Below, one piece after another: positions 1 through 6,119 of a DNA stretch of 7,083 nucleotides (the first letter of the stretch is position 1; each line of letters begins with the position of its first letter). Source of the DNA: Victivallales bacterium (lineage in GTDB: Bacteria; Verrucomicrobiota; Lentisphaeria; Oligosphaerales; Oligosphaeraceae). The position numbers were made by a program, and so were the translations under genes. The DNA is taken from NCBI GenBank assembly GCA_900771165.1, contig CAAGMX010000440.1, positions 1 through 7,083 on the forward strand, written 5' to 3'. Below the pieces are notes generated by a model. It saw only the letters and a list, made by a program, of their open reading frames with translations, was not told where the DNA came from and did not search any database.

Positions 1-2131
1 CCCCCAGGAGGCTGGCCAGATTCATGGCATCTGCGGGGCGGGTGAAGATGAGGCTGAACTCATAGCCCGCATAGACTCTGCCATCCTGCTCCGCCGTCCG
101 GATGATGGGATACCGGTGCCATTCCTGGGCGAAGAAGTCCTCCGGCGTCCTGGCCAGCACCGGGCGGTAGGTCATCTCCGGGATCCACTTGGTATCCTTG
201 CGGGCGAGTTCCCTTCGGGTGAACATGGCGGGGCTGTCGGGATCCGTGGCGTGGCGCTTGCCCCGCATCACCCGGAAATCCTGGGCCAGATTCGGGGTGT
301 CTCCCAGGAGTTCCGGGGCGGGGAGGCAGGCCTCCATGCATCCGTCGGTGAGATTGGCCACAGGGAAGGGGTTGTCCTTGCTCCGCCATCCTCCCATGGT
401 CACATATTCCCATTCCAGTTCCGTGGGCGGTCGGAAGGCGTAGCCCTCGGGGAGTTCCGTGAAGGCGTCCACCCGCTTCATCAGGGCCCGGCAATACAGC
501 AGGGCGTCGTTGTGGCTGAGGTTGTTGACGGATTCCTCCGGGGGCATTTTTGTGTTCAGAGGATCCGAGGTGATATCCACATATCCGCCGTGGTTCAGTT
601 CCTCGTTGAGGATCCAGAAGGGGTGGGGCATTTCCACCCGGCGCTTCAGGGTGGGGGAGTAGTAGGCCCCGGCGGGGATGAAGACCCACCGCTTCTTCCA
701 GTTGATGGTGATGGGGAGGAAGTCCTGGCCCAGTTTGGGGGAGAGAAGATTGGAGAGGCGTTCGGCGCTCTGCCTGGCGGCGTCCTGGAGGCTTTGGCGC
801 TCTGCTTCCGACAGAAATCTTCCCAGGGGGGAATCCAGGAAGGAGAAGGCCTCGCTGACCTGGGCGAAGGTGGCGTCCTGGGGAAGCACCGGGGCGGTCT
901 TCCGGGCGCACTCCTGGAGAAGCTGCTGCAGATGGGTCAGCCGTTCCTGGATTCCCTGGAGCGCCTGGCGGGAGAGTTCGGTCTGGGCCTGTTCCTCCTG
1001 GGGAAGGGCGATGGCCTCCTCCAGGGGGGCATGGGTTCCCCCCGCATCCGGGAGAATCTCCTCCAGAGAGAGGGCAGGGGAGTCGGGGGCGTCATCCAGG
1101 GTCCCCAGCAGAACCTCGCCGGGGTTGGCGAACTGGAGGGAAAGATTCTCCATCTTCTCCTCCAGCTGGGCACACGCCTCCCGGGTTTGCTGGAGGAGCG
1201 CCAGACGCTCCTGCTGGTGTTGCCGCAGGGCATGACAGCCTCCCATCGCCAGGGAGGCCACCAGGAGGAAGGCCAGGACGGCGCAGAAAATCGACTTGCG
1301 CCGGAAGGCGGGATCCATATGCAGGCGGGCCCAGAATGCCTTTCCCCAGGCGGTGGGAAGGAGGGCTTCCTTCAGGATGCGCCGGGCCTCCTCCACGGAG
1401 CCGCAGCGCCGCGCCGGATCCCGGGCGCAAAGGCGAAGCACCGGATGGCAGAAGCGCTGCAGCACCTCCTGGGAAAGATTGGTGGGCAGGGCGGGATATT
1501 CCTCGGGGCCGTTTCCCGTGATGGCGGCATAGAGGATCTTGCCCACGGCGTAGATGTCGCAGGTCACGCCCCGGGTGGCGGTGCCGGCCAGCAGTTCCGG
1601 TGGCATGTAACCGGGAGTGCCGGCTACGGAAAGGGTCTGGTTGGCCTCCGTCAGCAATCCGAAGTCCGCCAGCTTCAGCTTTCCCTGGACAAAGAGAATG
1701 TTCTCCGGCTTCACATCCCGGTGGGTGAGGCCCGCCTGGTGGATCACCTCCAGCCCGTCCAGCAGCTGGAGGCAGTAGCCCACGGCTTTCTCAAGGGACA
1801 TGGCGCCGTCCCGCTTCATGCGGAAAGCCAGGGTGTCGGCCTGATATTCCGTCGCCTGGGGTCCCAGGGCATTATCCGCCGGCTCCATGACATAGAAGAG
1901 GACATTGTTTTCCCAGCCGCAGTGATGGATGCGGCAGAGGGAGGGGTGGAGGGGGAGTCGCATATAGCGTTTTAGGGCCTCCAGTTCCTTTTCCCCGAAG
2001 ACGGATTTGGCCGCCATCAGCCGTTTCAGGGCCACCTTCTGGCCCAGCATATCTTCTGCCAGGAAGACCTCGCCGAAGAATCCTCTTCCGCAGGGTTCCA
2101 GGATTCGATAACCGGCGAAAGAGTCACTCAT
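1..2131 (-). CDS. Membrane-anchored Hanks-type Ser/Thr protein kinase with degenerate FGE/SUMF1-like sensor domain (partial, 3' end outside window)
   Basis: Starts at ATG 2131 and stays open for 710 codons to the left edge, so the C-terminus is missing. Residues 1-255 form a complete protein kinase domain: glycine loop G15-x-G17-x-x-G20, ATP-binding Lys36 (VALK), catalytic loop HRDVKPEN 137-144 with Asp139, DFG 156-158, PPE 177-179 in place of APE, and Asp192 in the D-x-Y-x-x-G motif. All key catalytic residues are present, so the kinase should be active. One hydrophobic helix (about 280-298) follows a basic stretch, predicting the kinase inside and the remainder outside. Residues 302-332 and 378-410 are Gln/Glu/Leu-rich and probably coiled coil. 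Residues 481-660 resemble the FGE/SUMF1 fold: 'WVFIPAGAYY', 'SVNNLSHNDALLYCRAL', then 'FRPPTELEWEYVTMGGW'. The usual GNVWEW and RGGSW blocks are degraded and the metal-binding cysteine pair is not visible, so this is probably a binding domain rather than an enzyme. It lies 23 bp after the sigma factor gene; a partner role is inferred. Confidence 0.9.
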   Translation of the reverse strand, partial: MSDSFAGYRILEPCGRGFFGEVFLAEDMLGQKVALKRLMAAKSVFGEKELEALKRYMRLPLHPSLCRIHHCGWENNVLFYVMEPADNALGPQATEYQADTLAFRMKRDGAMSLEKAVGYCLQLLDGLEVIHQAGLTHRDVKPENILFVQGKLKLADFGLLTEANQTLSVAGTPGYMPPELLAGTATRGVTCDIYAVGKILYAAITGNGPEEYPALPTNLSQEVLQRFCHPVLRLCARDPARRCGSVEEARRILKEALLPTAWGKAFWARLHMDPAFRRKSIFCAVLAFLLVASLAMGGCHALRQHQQERLALLQQTREACAQLEEKMENLSLQFANPGEVLLGTLDDAPDSPALSLEEILPDAGGTHAPLEEAIALPQEEQAQTELSRQALQGIQERLTHLQQLLQECARKTAPVLPQDATFAQVSEAFSFLDSPLGRFLSEAERQSLQDAARQSAERLSNLLSPKLGQDFLPITINWKKRWVFIPAGAYYSPTLKRRVEMPHPFWILNEELNHGGYVDITSDPLNTKMPPEESVNNLSHNDALLYCRALMKRVDAFTELPEGYAFRPPTELEWEYVTMGGWRSKDNPFPVANLTDGCMEACLPAPELLGDTPNLAQDFRVMRGKRHATDPDSPAMFTRRELARKDTKWIPEMTYRPVLARTPEDFFAQEWHRYPIIRTAEQDGRVYAGYEFSLIFTRPADAMNLASLLG

Positions 2132-2154
2132 GGTCTGGCTCTGGCGGGAGGATG

Positions 2155-2742
2155 CTACAAGGATTCATCCTCAAGCTGCTGCATGATCTTGACCAGCCTG
2201 TCGGTGAGGCGGCTCTTGGCCAAATAGACCTGGTTCTCGGAGACTTTCAAAATCTTGCTGACGTCCTTCACCGGAAGCTGCTGGAGGGCATACAGATCGA
2301 AGATCATATACTGCTGCTCCGAAACTTCCTGCCGCAGGATTTCCAGGGCCTTCCCATTCAGAAACTCCTGCCATACCTTCTCCCACTGCTCCTGGGGTTC
2401 CTCCTCCTCGAACCACTCCAGGCATAACTTCTCCTCCAGCCCCTCCTGTTTCGCCTTTTCCTTTAGGATCCGGGTCATCAGATCACAGCACTTGTTGTGG
2501 ATGATCTTCTGCAGATACACCCGGAAGCGCCCCCGCTCCTTCTGGTAGCGCTCCACACATCCCTTCTTGAAGAGGTCCACCATCACCATCTGGTGCAGGT
2601 CGTCCAGCTCCGACTCCGGGAGGCCCCGTCTCCGGAGAATGATCCGGGAGAGGGGCTTGTAGAAGTTGTAGAAATCTCTCCAGGCATCCTCGTTTTGATC
2701 CAGGATGCCCTTGAGGAGAGACTGCCGGGTGGTGTACGCCAT
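2155..2742 (-). CDS. ECF-type RNA polymerase sigma factor
   Basis: A 195-residue protein with the layout of ECF (group 4) sigma factors. Region 2 spans roughly residues 14-90 (DAWRDFYNFYKPL, then the region 2.2-like 'ELDDLHQMVMVDLFKK', then 'GRFRVYLQKIIHNKCCDL'). After an acidic, Glu-rich linker (about 98-125), region 4 with its helix-turn-helix spans about 138-185 ('LPVKDVSKILKVSENQVYLAKSRL'). The 'NQVYLAKSR' form of the recognition helix is, from memory, typical of sigma factors in PVC bacteria that sit beside protein kinases. There is no anti-sigma gene in the window; the adjacent kinase is the natural candidate regulator. In the ECF43 pair EcfP-PknT of Vibrio parahaemolyticus the kinase activates the sigma factor by phosphorylation, but applying that here is inference. 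I chose ATG 2742 because translation from the in-frame TTG at 2820 would overlap the preceding gene and add a Pro/Ser-rich tail. No clear Shine-Dalgarno sequence precedes it. Confidence 0.85.
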   Translation of the reverse strand: MAYTTRQSLLKGILDQNEDAWRDFYNFYKPLSRIILRRRGLPESELDDLHQMVMVDLFKKGCVERYQKERGRFRVYLQKIIHNKCCDLMTRILKEKAKQEGLEEKLCLEWFEEEEPQEQWEKVWQEFLNGKALEILRQEVSEQQYMIFDLYALQQLPVKDVSKILKVSENQVYLAKSRLTDRLVKIMQQLEDESL

Positions 2743-2770
2743 GAGGTGGGTGGGGGGAGGCTCTGCGCCG

Positions 2771-3352
2771 CTAGGGATGGAGGGAAGTGCCGGGGAGGGG
2801 GATATGGTCCAGGGAGACAATGGGGATTCCCTGGTATTCCCGGCGTGGGGTGCCCTCGGTGAGGACGCAGGCCACCACGGCGATTTCCAGCTGGAGTTTC
2901 TGGGCTAGGGCGAGAATCGCCCGGATGGTGCCTCCGGTGGAGACCACATCGTCCAGGAAGCAGATCCGTTTTCCCACGAAGGGCAGGTACTTTTCCCTGC
3001 CGATCCAGAGTTCCTGCTGATGGGTGGTGGTGATGGAGTCCACCGTGACGCCCACGGGATCGACCATAAAGCCCTTCTTGCTTTTCCGGATCTCCAGGAA
3101 GCGTTCCAGGCCAAGGCGTTCCGTGAGGGCCTGGGCCAGGCCGCAGGATTTGGTCTGCACCGTGGCCACGGCATCAAAGGAGTAGTCCTTCAGCTTTTCG
3201 GCCAAGCTCTGGGCGGCCGCCTGATTCCACCGAGTCTCCCCCGTCATGTCGAAGGAGTAGATACGGAATCCTCCTCCCAAATCCATGAGGGAGATCTCGG
3301 GGGTGCAGTCGGGCCCCAGATGAACGCGTATTGTGGGCTTCCAGCTTTCCAT
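2771..3352 (-). CDS. Type I phosphoribosyltransferase, purine (adenine/xanthine-like) salvage
   Basis: A 193-residue protein with the diagnostic PRPP-binding motif ICFLDDVVSTGGT at residues 130-142, including the acidic pair Asp134-Asp135 and the STGGT phosphate loop. Residues 88-108 ('IRKSKKGFMVDPV' followed by 'SITT') match the segment after the flexible hood in adenine phosphoribosyltransferase-like proteins. The expected reaction is purine base plus PRPP giving nucleoside monophosphate plus pyrophosphate, in the cytoplasm. Which base is used cannot be read from the sequence; the adjoining permease favours a purine such as adenine, hypoxanthine or xanthine. ATG 3352 is preferred; an in-frame TTG at 3379, directly abutting the permease stop codon, would add nine residues. 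Neither start has a recognisable Shine-Dalgarno sequence. Spacing is 27 bp from the permease and 28 bp to the sigma factor gene, consistent with one transcript. Confidence 0.85.
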   Translation of the reverse strand: MESWKPTIRVHLGPDCTPEISLMDLGGGFRIYSFDMTGETRWNQAAAQSLAEKLKDYSFDAVATVQTKSCGLAQALTERLGLERFLEIRKSKKGFMVDPVGVTVDSITTTHQQELWIGREKYLPFVGKRICFLDDVVSTGGTIRAILALAQKLQLEIAVVACVLTEGTPRREYQGIPIVSLDHIPLPGTSLHP

Positions 3353-3379
3353 GGGCGTCGTCTTGGGGATAGGGGACAA

Positions 3380-4516
3380 TTACAGGCCCACGTGGGCGGT
3401 CAGATACTTGGCGATCACGCCGGCCACCATTCCCAGGAAGGGATTCTTGGACCAGGCGGTGACGGCCACGGCCACATAGCCCGCGGAACCGAATTCCTTG
3501 TTTCCTGCCACAAGGTTGATATTGGGCATGAAGGTCATGAAGACGCCGATGACGAAGAGGAATCCGGCGATGCTCTGGGCGGGCAGATAGCGTCCCAGCC
3601 GTCCCACGACGCCCAGGAGGATGAGGAGTCCGGTGACGGCCATGAAGACGATGCCGCAGGCCACAGGGGCGGGAGCGGCGGCGGTGCCGGAGATGATGGC
3701 CTCGATGGGCGGGCCTCCGAAGAGGGAGCTGGGGATGTCCGCCAGGGAGTTGATGATGGAGAGGTGATCGACATTCTGGCTGGTGCCGGCGATTCCGGCG
3801 GTGATGCCGCCGAAGGAGATGTTGGCGCCGATGTTGAGCATCACCAGGCTCAGGGCGCCCAGGATCACCGTGAGGTTAAGGGTGGGCTTCACCATCTTGA
3901 AGTCGGCCCAGTAGGCCTTCTTCCAGATGCGCCACTCCGTGCTTTCCGTGATCTGGTCCCGTCCTTCTTCCATCATGGCCTTCACGTCCACCCGGCGGCG
4001 CTGGAGGAGAAGGAAGTCCAGGGTGGAGACCACCACGGAGACAAAGATGGTCCACACCAGGCGGTTGGGGTTGTTGTGGAGGAGGAAGAAGGTGAGGAGG
4101 GCCACCAGGAGGGAGATCAGGGTCACCCGGCGTTCCTGCTCGAACATATCCCAGGCCACGCCGGCCAGGATCAGGCCCACGCCGGCCATCATGCCGTTCA
4201 CCACGCTGGGGCCGGCGAAATTGGAGATTTTGGTGATGTAGCCCAGGAGGCCCAGGGTCACCATGATGACGGTGGCCAGCAGGATGGAGCTGACGTTGTT
4301 CCGGAGATTCTTCCGGACGCTGGCCACGGTGATGGTTTCCGCCTGGCCGGAGATGGGGGTGACGGATCCGGTGAGGAGGTTGCCCAGGGCGCCCACCAGA
4401 TAGGCGAAGCCGGAGGGTTTCAGGGCGAAGCCTCGGGATTGGGCATAGAGGAGCTGGGGTACTCCGTTGATGATGACAGCCACAATGGCCACGATGAAGG
4501 CTATGGTGTTTTCCAT
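3380..4516 (-). CDS. NCS2/AzgA-like nucleobase (purine) permease
   Basis: A very hydrophobic protein of 378 residues with roughly ten membrane segments (approximate spans 3-25, 34-54, 74-95, 104-123, 131-147, 152-171, 210-230, 283-304, 311-330, 341-370) and one long charged cytoplasmic loop (about 172-208). The early 'NGVPQLLYAQSRGF' and 'TPISGQAET' segments, the 'FGGPPIEAIISGTAAAP' stretch (re-entrant or half-helix type) and the terminal 'KNPFLGMVAGVIAKYL' resemble NCS2 transporters of the AzgA branch. It would import a purine base by proton symport. It is shorter than the roughly 430 or more residues usual for the family, and the canonical AzgA 'PGMGLNAFF' block is not recognisable, so it is a divergent member. 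I chose ATG 4516, directly before the first membrane helix; ATG 4588 would add 24 Arg/Pro-rich residues from what looks like leader sequence. The next gene encodes a matching phosphoribosyltransferase, which supports purine salvage. Substrate is inferred from context. Confidence 0.72.
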   Translation of the reverse strand: MENTIAFIVAIVAVIINGVPQLLYAQSRGFALKPSGFAYLVGALGNLLTGSVTPISGQAETITVASVRKNLRNNVSSILLATVIMVTLGLLGYITKISNFAGPSVVNGMMAGVGLILAGVAWDMFEQERRVTLISLLVALLTFFLLHNNPNRLVWTIFVSVVVSTLDFLLLQRRRVDVKAMMEEGRDQITESTEWRIWKKAYWADFKMVKPTLNLTVILGALSLVMLNIGANISFGGITAGIAGTSQNVDHLSIINSLADIPSSLFGGPPIEAIISGTAAAPAPVACGIVFMAVTGLLILLGVVGRLGRYLPAQSIAGFLFVIGVFMTFMPNINLVAGNKEFGSAGYVAVAVTAWSKNPFLGMVAGVIAKYLTAHVGL

Positions 4517-4611
4517 GGTGGGGGCTGAGGGGGTGGGGCTTTTGGGGGGGAGAAAGGAGAACGCCCTCCTCCGGAGTTTCCGGTGCATGGCGGAAAACAG
4601 AAGGACGGCGT

Positions 4612-4630
4612 CTTTTTTCTAGGAAAAAAG
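4612..4630. promoter_or_regulatory. Perfect palindrome in the operon leader, possible operator
   Basis: CTTTTTTC (4612-4619) and GAAAAAAG (4623-4630) form a perfect 8-bp inverted repeat around TAG. It lies about 10-30 bp downstream of the expected transcription start, a common operator position. As RNA it would be a weak A-U hairpin with a three-base loop, so a DNA-level role seems more likely. It could also be a chance by-product of the homopolymer runs here. Confidence 0.35.
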
Positions 4631-4649
4631 GGGGGAAGGCGAAAGAAAA

Positions 4650-4677
4650 ACTATAACTTGAAGGCAATGGTTTTCAA
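4650..4677 (-). promoter_or_regulatory. Candidate sigma70-type promoter for the permease-PRT-sigma-kinase operon
   Basis: Read on the minus strand, TTGAAA (4677-4672) and TATAGT (4655-4650) are separated by 16 bp. Each matches the -35/-10 consensus at four to five of six positions, in a locally AT-rich patch within GC-rich DNA. Transcription would begin near 4640, giving a leader of about 125 nt before the preferred permease start. Assigned by eye; an experimental 5' end would be decisive. Confidence 0.5.
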
Positions 4678-4678
4678 G
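4657..4678. promoter_or_regulatory. Inverted repeat overlapping the -35 box, possible operator
   Basis: Perfect 6-bp arms CTTGAA (4657-4662) and TTCAAG (4673-4678), separated by 10 bp, occupy the spacer and the -35 hexamer of the candidate minus-strand promoter. The 16-bp centre-to-centre distance is compatible with a dimeric regulator contacting two major grooves. The location suggests repression, but no regulator gene is visible in the window. Confidence 0.4.
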
Positions 4679-4896
4679 AGAAAATTCCTGGAACCTCAGG
4701 ACGTTGGGGAGAAGGAAATGGCGGGATTTTTGAGAAGGGGAAAGGGGAAAAGGGCGGGAATGGACAGGCGTCTGGGGGAAAAGGGAGGAGAAGGAGGCCC
4801 TTGGGGAGACGGGAAGAGGGAGCAGACTATCTTTTCGCCGTCGCCGCCCCGGGCGGGGAGGATGCGGGAGGTTCACAGAGAGGAAGCAGGGATGTC

Positions 4897-6051
4897 ATGA
4901 CAAGACGGGAGGCCTTTATCGCCTGGAATTTGCTGCCGGAGATCGGCCCGGGGCGCATGCGCCTGCTTCTCCAGTGTTTCTCGGATCCCCAGGAATCCCT
5001 GGGCGCCCCCCTGGAACGGCTACGCCGGGTTCCCCGGCTGGGAGAAAACTGCGCCCAGATGCTGCATCACTGGGAGGATCACTGTGATCTGGCAGGAGAA
5101 CTGCTGCGGGCCCGCCAGGCCGGGGTCTCCCTGGTGGTCTGGGAGGATCTCTCCTACCCCTCTTCTCTCCGGGAAATCTCCGCCCCGCCAATCTGCCTCT
5201 ATCTCCGGGGCGACATTCTGGCCCTGCAGGGATGCGCCAATGCCCTGGCCATAGTGGGCACCCGGATGGTCACCGCCTACGGCGCCCGCATGGCACGACG
5301 CCTGGCCACTCAGGCCGCCCAGGGCGGGTGGGTGGTGGTCTCCGGCCTGGCCCGGGGGGTGGATACCCTCTGCCACCAGGCCACCCTGGAGGCCGGCGGG
5401 CGCACCATCGCCGTCCTGGGAAACGGCCTGGATTCCGTCTATCCGGCGGAAAATCTGGAGCTGGCCCGGAGAATCGCCGGCTCCGGGGGCGCCTTGCTCT
5501 CCGAGTTCCCCCTGGGAACCCGTCCGGACCGCTGCCACTTTCCCATGCGGAACCGGATCATCTCCGGCCTGTCCCGGGGCACCCTGGTGGTGGAGGCCTC
5601 CCTGCAGTCCGGAAGCCTCATCACCGCCGCCCAGGCCACGGAACAGGGAAAGGCCGTCTTTGCCGTTCCCGGCATGGCGGACACCCCTGCCGCCCGGGGA
5701 TGCCATGCCCTGCTGAAGGACGGCGCCCGGCTGGTGGAGGATTTCTCCGACATCCAGGAGGAATTCTCCCTGCTGCCCGGACTGCGGGAGCATGCCTACC
5801 AGAGAGAGGAGCGCCGCCGCCAGGAGGAGGAGCAGGAGACGGAGGTACCCCTGGCGCCCCTGGAATACCGCCTCTGGCTCTCCCTGGGGGACGAGGAGCG
5901 GCCTCTGGATGCCCTGGTGGAGGAGTGCGGGGAGGGGATTGCCGCAGTGCTGAGCGCCCTGTTGAATCTGGAGATCCGGAAGATGGTGCGCCAGCTTCCG
6001 GGGAAGCGGATTCGCCGGGTGCCCGGACGGCGGGGCGTGCCCCGCCCATGA
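4897..6051 (+). CDS. dprA: DNA processing protein DprA (Smf)
   Basis: A 384-residue, full-length DprA. The protein binds single-stranded DNA and loads RecA onto it, protecting incoming DNA during natural transformation; it is also kept in many bacteria not known to be competent. Domains: N-terminal helical SAM-like part (1-75), Rossmann-type DprA core (about 78-290), an Arg/Glu/Gln-rich linker (297-317) and a C-terminal winged-helix-like domain (about 318-375). Family motifs are intact: 'AIVGTR' 118-123, 'VVSGLARGVDTLCH' 147-160, 'TIAVLGNGLDSVYP' 170-183, 'LLSEFPLGT' 200-208, 'FPMRNRIISGLS' 215-226, 'VVEASLQSGSLITA' 231-244. ATG 4897 is preferred because the homologous N-terminus begins there and AGGAAG (4881-4886) lies 10 bp upstream as a ribosome-binding site; an upstream TTG at 4801 would add a low-complexity tail. 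It is followed 165 bp later by topA, a widespread arrangement. No other competence gene is visible. Confidence 0.96.
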   Translation: MTRREAFIAWNLLPEIGPGRMRLLLQCFSDPQESLGAPLERLRRVPRLGENCAQMLHHWEDHCDLAGELLRARQAGVSLVVWEDLSYPSSLREISAPPICLYLRGDILALQGCANALAIVGTRMVTAYGARMARRLATQAAQGGWVVVSGLARGVDTLCHQATLEAGGRTIAVLGNGLDSVYPAENLELARRIAGSGGALLSEFPLGTRPDRCHFPMRNRIISGLSRGTLVVEASLQSGSLITAAQATEQGKAVFAVPGMADTPAARGCHALLKDGARLVEDFSDIQEEFSLLPGLREHAYQREERRRQEEEQETEVPLAPLEYRLWLSLGDEERPLDALVEECGEGIAAVLSALLNLEIRKMVRQLPGKRIRRVPGRRGVPRP

Positions 6052-6103
6052 TACCCCTCCTCTTGCCGGCCATGTCCGGCCTCCCTTGCCGGGGGTATAT
6101 TTT
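6051..6103 (+). terminator. Terminator-like structure immediately after dprA
   Basis: ATACCCC (6051-6057, starting on the last base of the dprA stop codon) pairs perfectly with GGGGTAT (6092-6098) and encloses a smaller GCCGG/CCGGC hairpin (6065-6069 with 6076-6080). A short T run, TTTT at 6100-6103, follows. The T run is short and the outer loop long, so termination may be partial. A third element, GCCGG at 6088-6092, offers alternative pairing with 6076-6080. Confidence 0.4.
6096..6101 (+). promoter_or_regulatory. Possible -10 box for topA
   Basis: TATATT at 6096-6101 is close to the TATAAT consensus and lies about 110 bp upstream of the topA start. No good -35 hexamer sits 16-18 bp upstream (TGTCCG at 6073-6078 is poor). 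It overlaps the terminator-like stem, so the resemblance may be coincidental. Confidence 0.2.
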
Positions 6104-6119
6104 ACGCGACACGCACACT

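Larger units (their letters stand above)
4517..4896. other. Divergent intergenic regulatory region
   Basis: About 380 bp between the starts of the permease and dprA. It contains the promoter-like pair and two dyads listed separately, and a strong strand asymmetry: most of 4540-4640 and 4690-4826 is purine-rich on the plus strand, so the leader of the minus-strand transcript would be C/U-rich. No convincing sigma70 promoter was found for dprA. Near it there are only weak hexamers (TTGGGG at 4801 and a TATCTT at 4828 with poor spacing). No purine riboswitch core was recognised in the leader. Confidence 0.6.

Noticed and set aside
116..1975. Open frame of 619 codons on the plus strand
   Set aside because: It lies wholly antisense to the kinase gene, whose motifs are unmistakable. 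The translated product shows no recognisable domain and has the Gly/His/Leu-rich look of a GC-rich shadow.
2743..2820. N-terminal extension of the sigma factor from TTG 2820
   Set aside because: It would overlap the PRT coding region and add a Pro/Ser-rich segment absent from the ECF fold. ATG 2742 directly precedes the conserved region.
3020..4528. Open frame of 502 codons on the plus strand, rich in His, Asp, Glu and Gly
   Set aside because: Antisense to the permease and part of the PRT gene. Its odd composition mirrors the codons of a membrane protein on the other strand.
4563..4571. GGAGGAGG on the minus strand, a textbook Shine-Dalgarno
   Set aside because: No start codon occurs at a workable distance downstream; the nearest in-frame ATG (4516) is more than 40 bp away.
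4517..4588. N-terminal extension of the permease from ATG 4588
   Set aside because: The added 24 residues are Arg- and Pro-rich and not followed by signal-peptide features; they read like translated leader. No ribosome-binding site precedes this ATG. It is not completely excluded.
4517..4640. Purine riboswitch in the leader of the permease operon
   Set aside because: Considered because of the gene content. The conserved core of the purine aptamer (paired P1 with the two kissing loops) was not found, and the leader is mostly C/U-rich and poorly structured.
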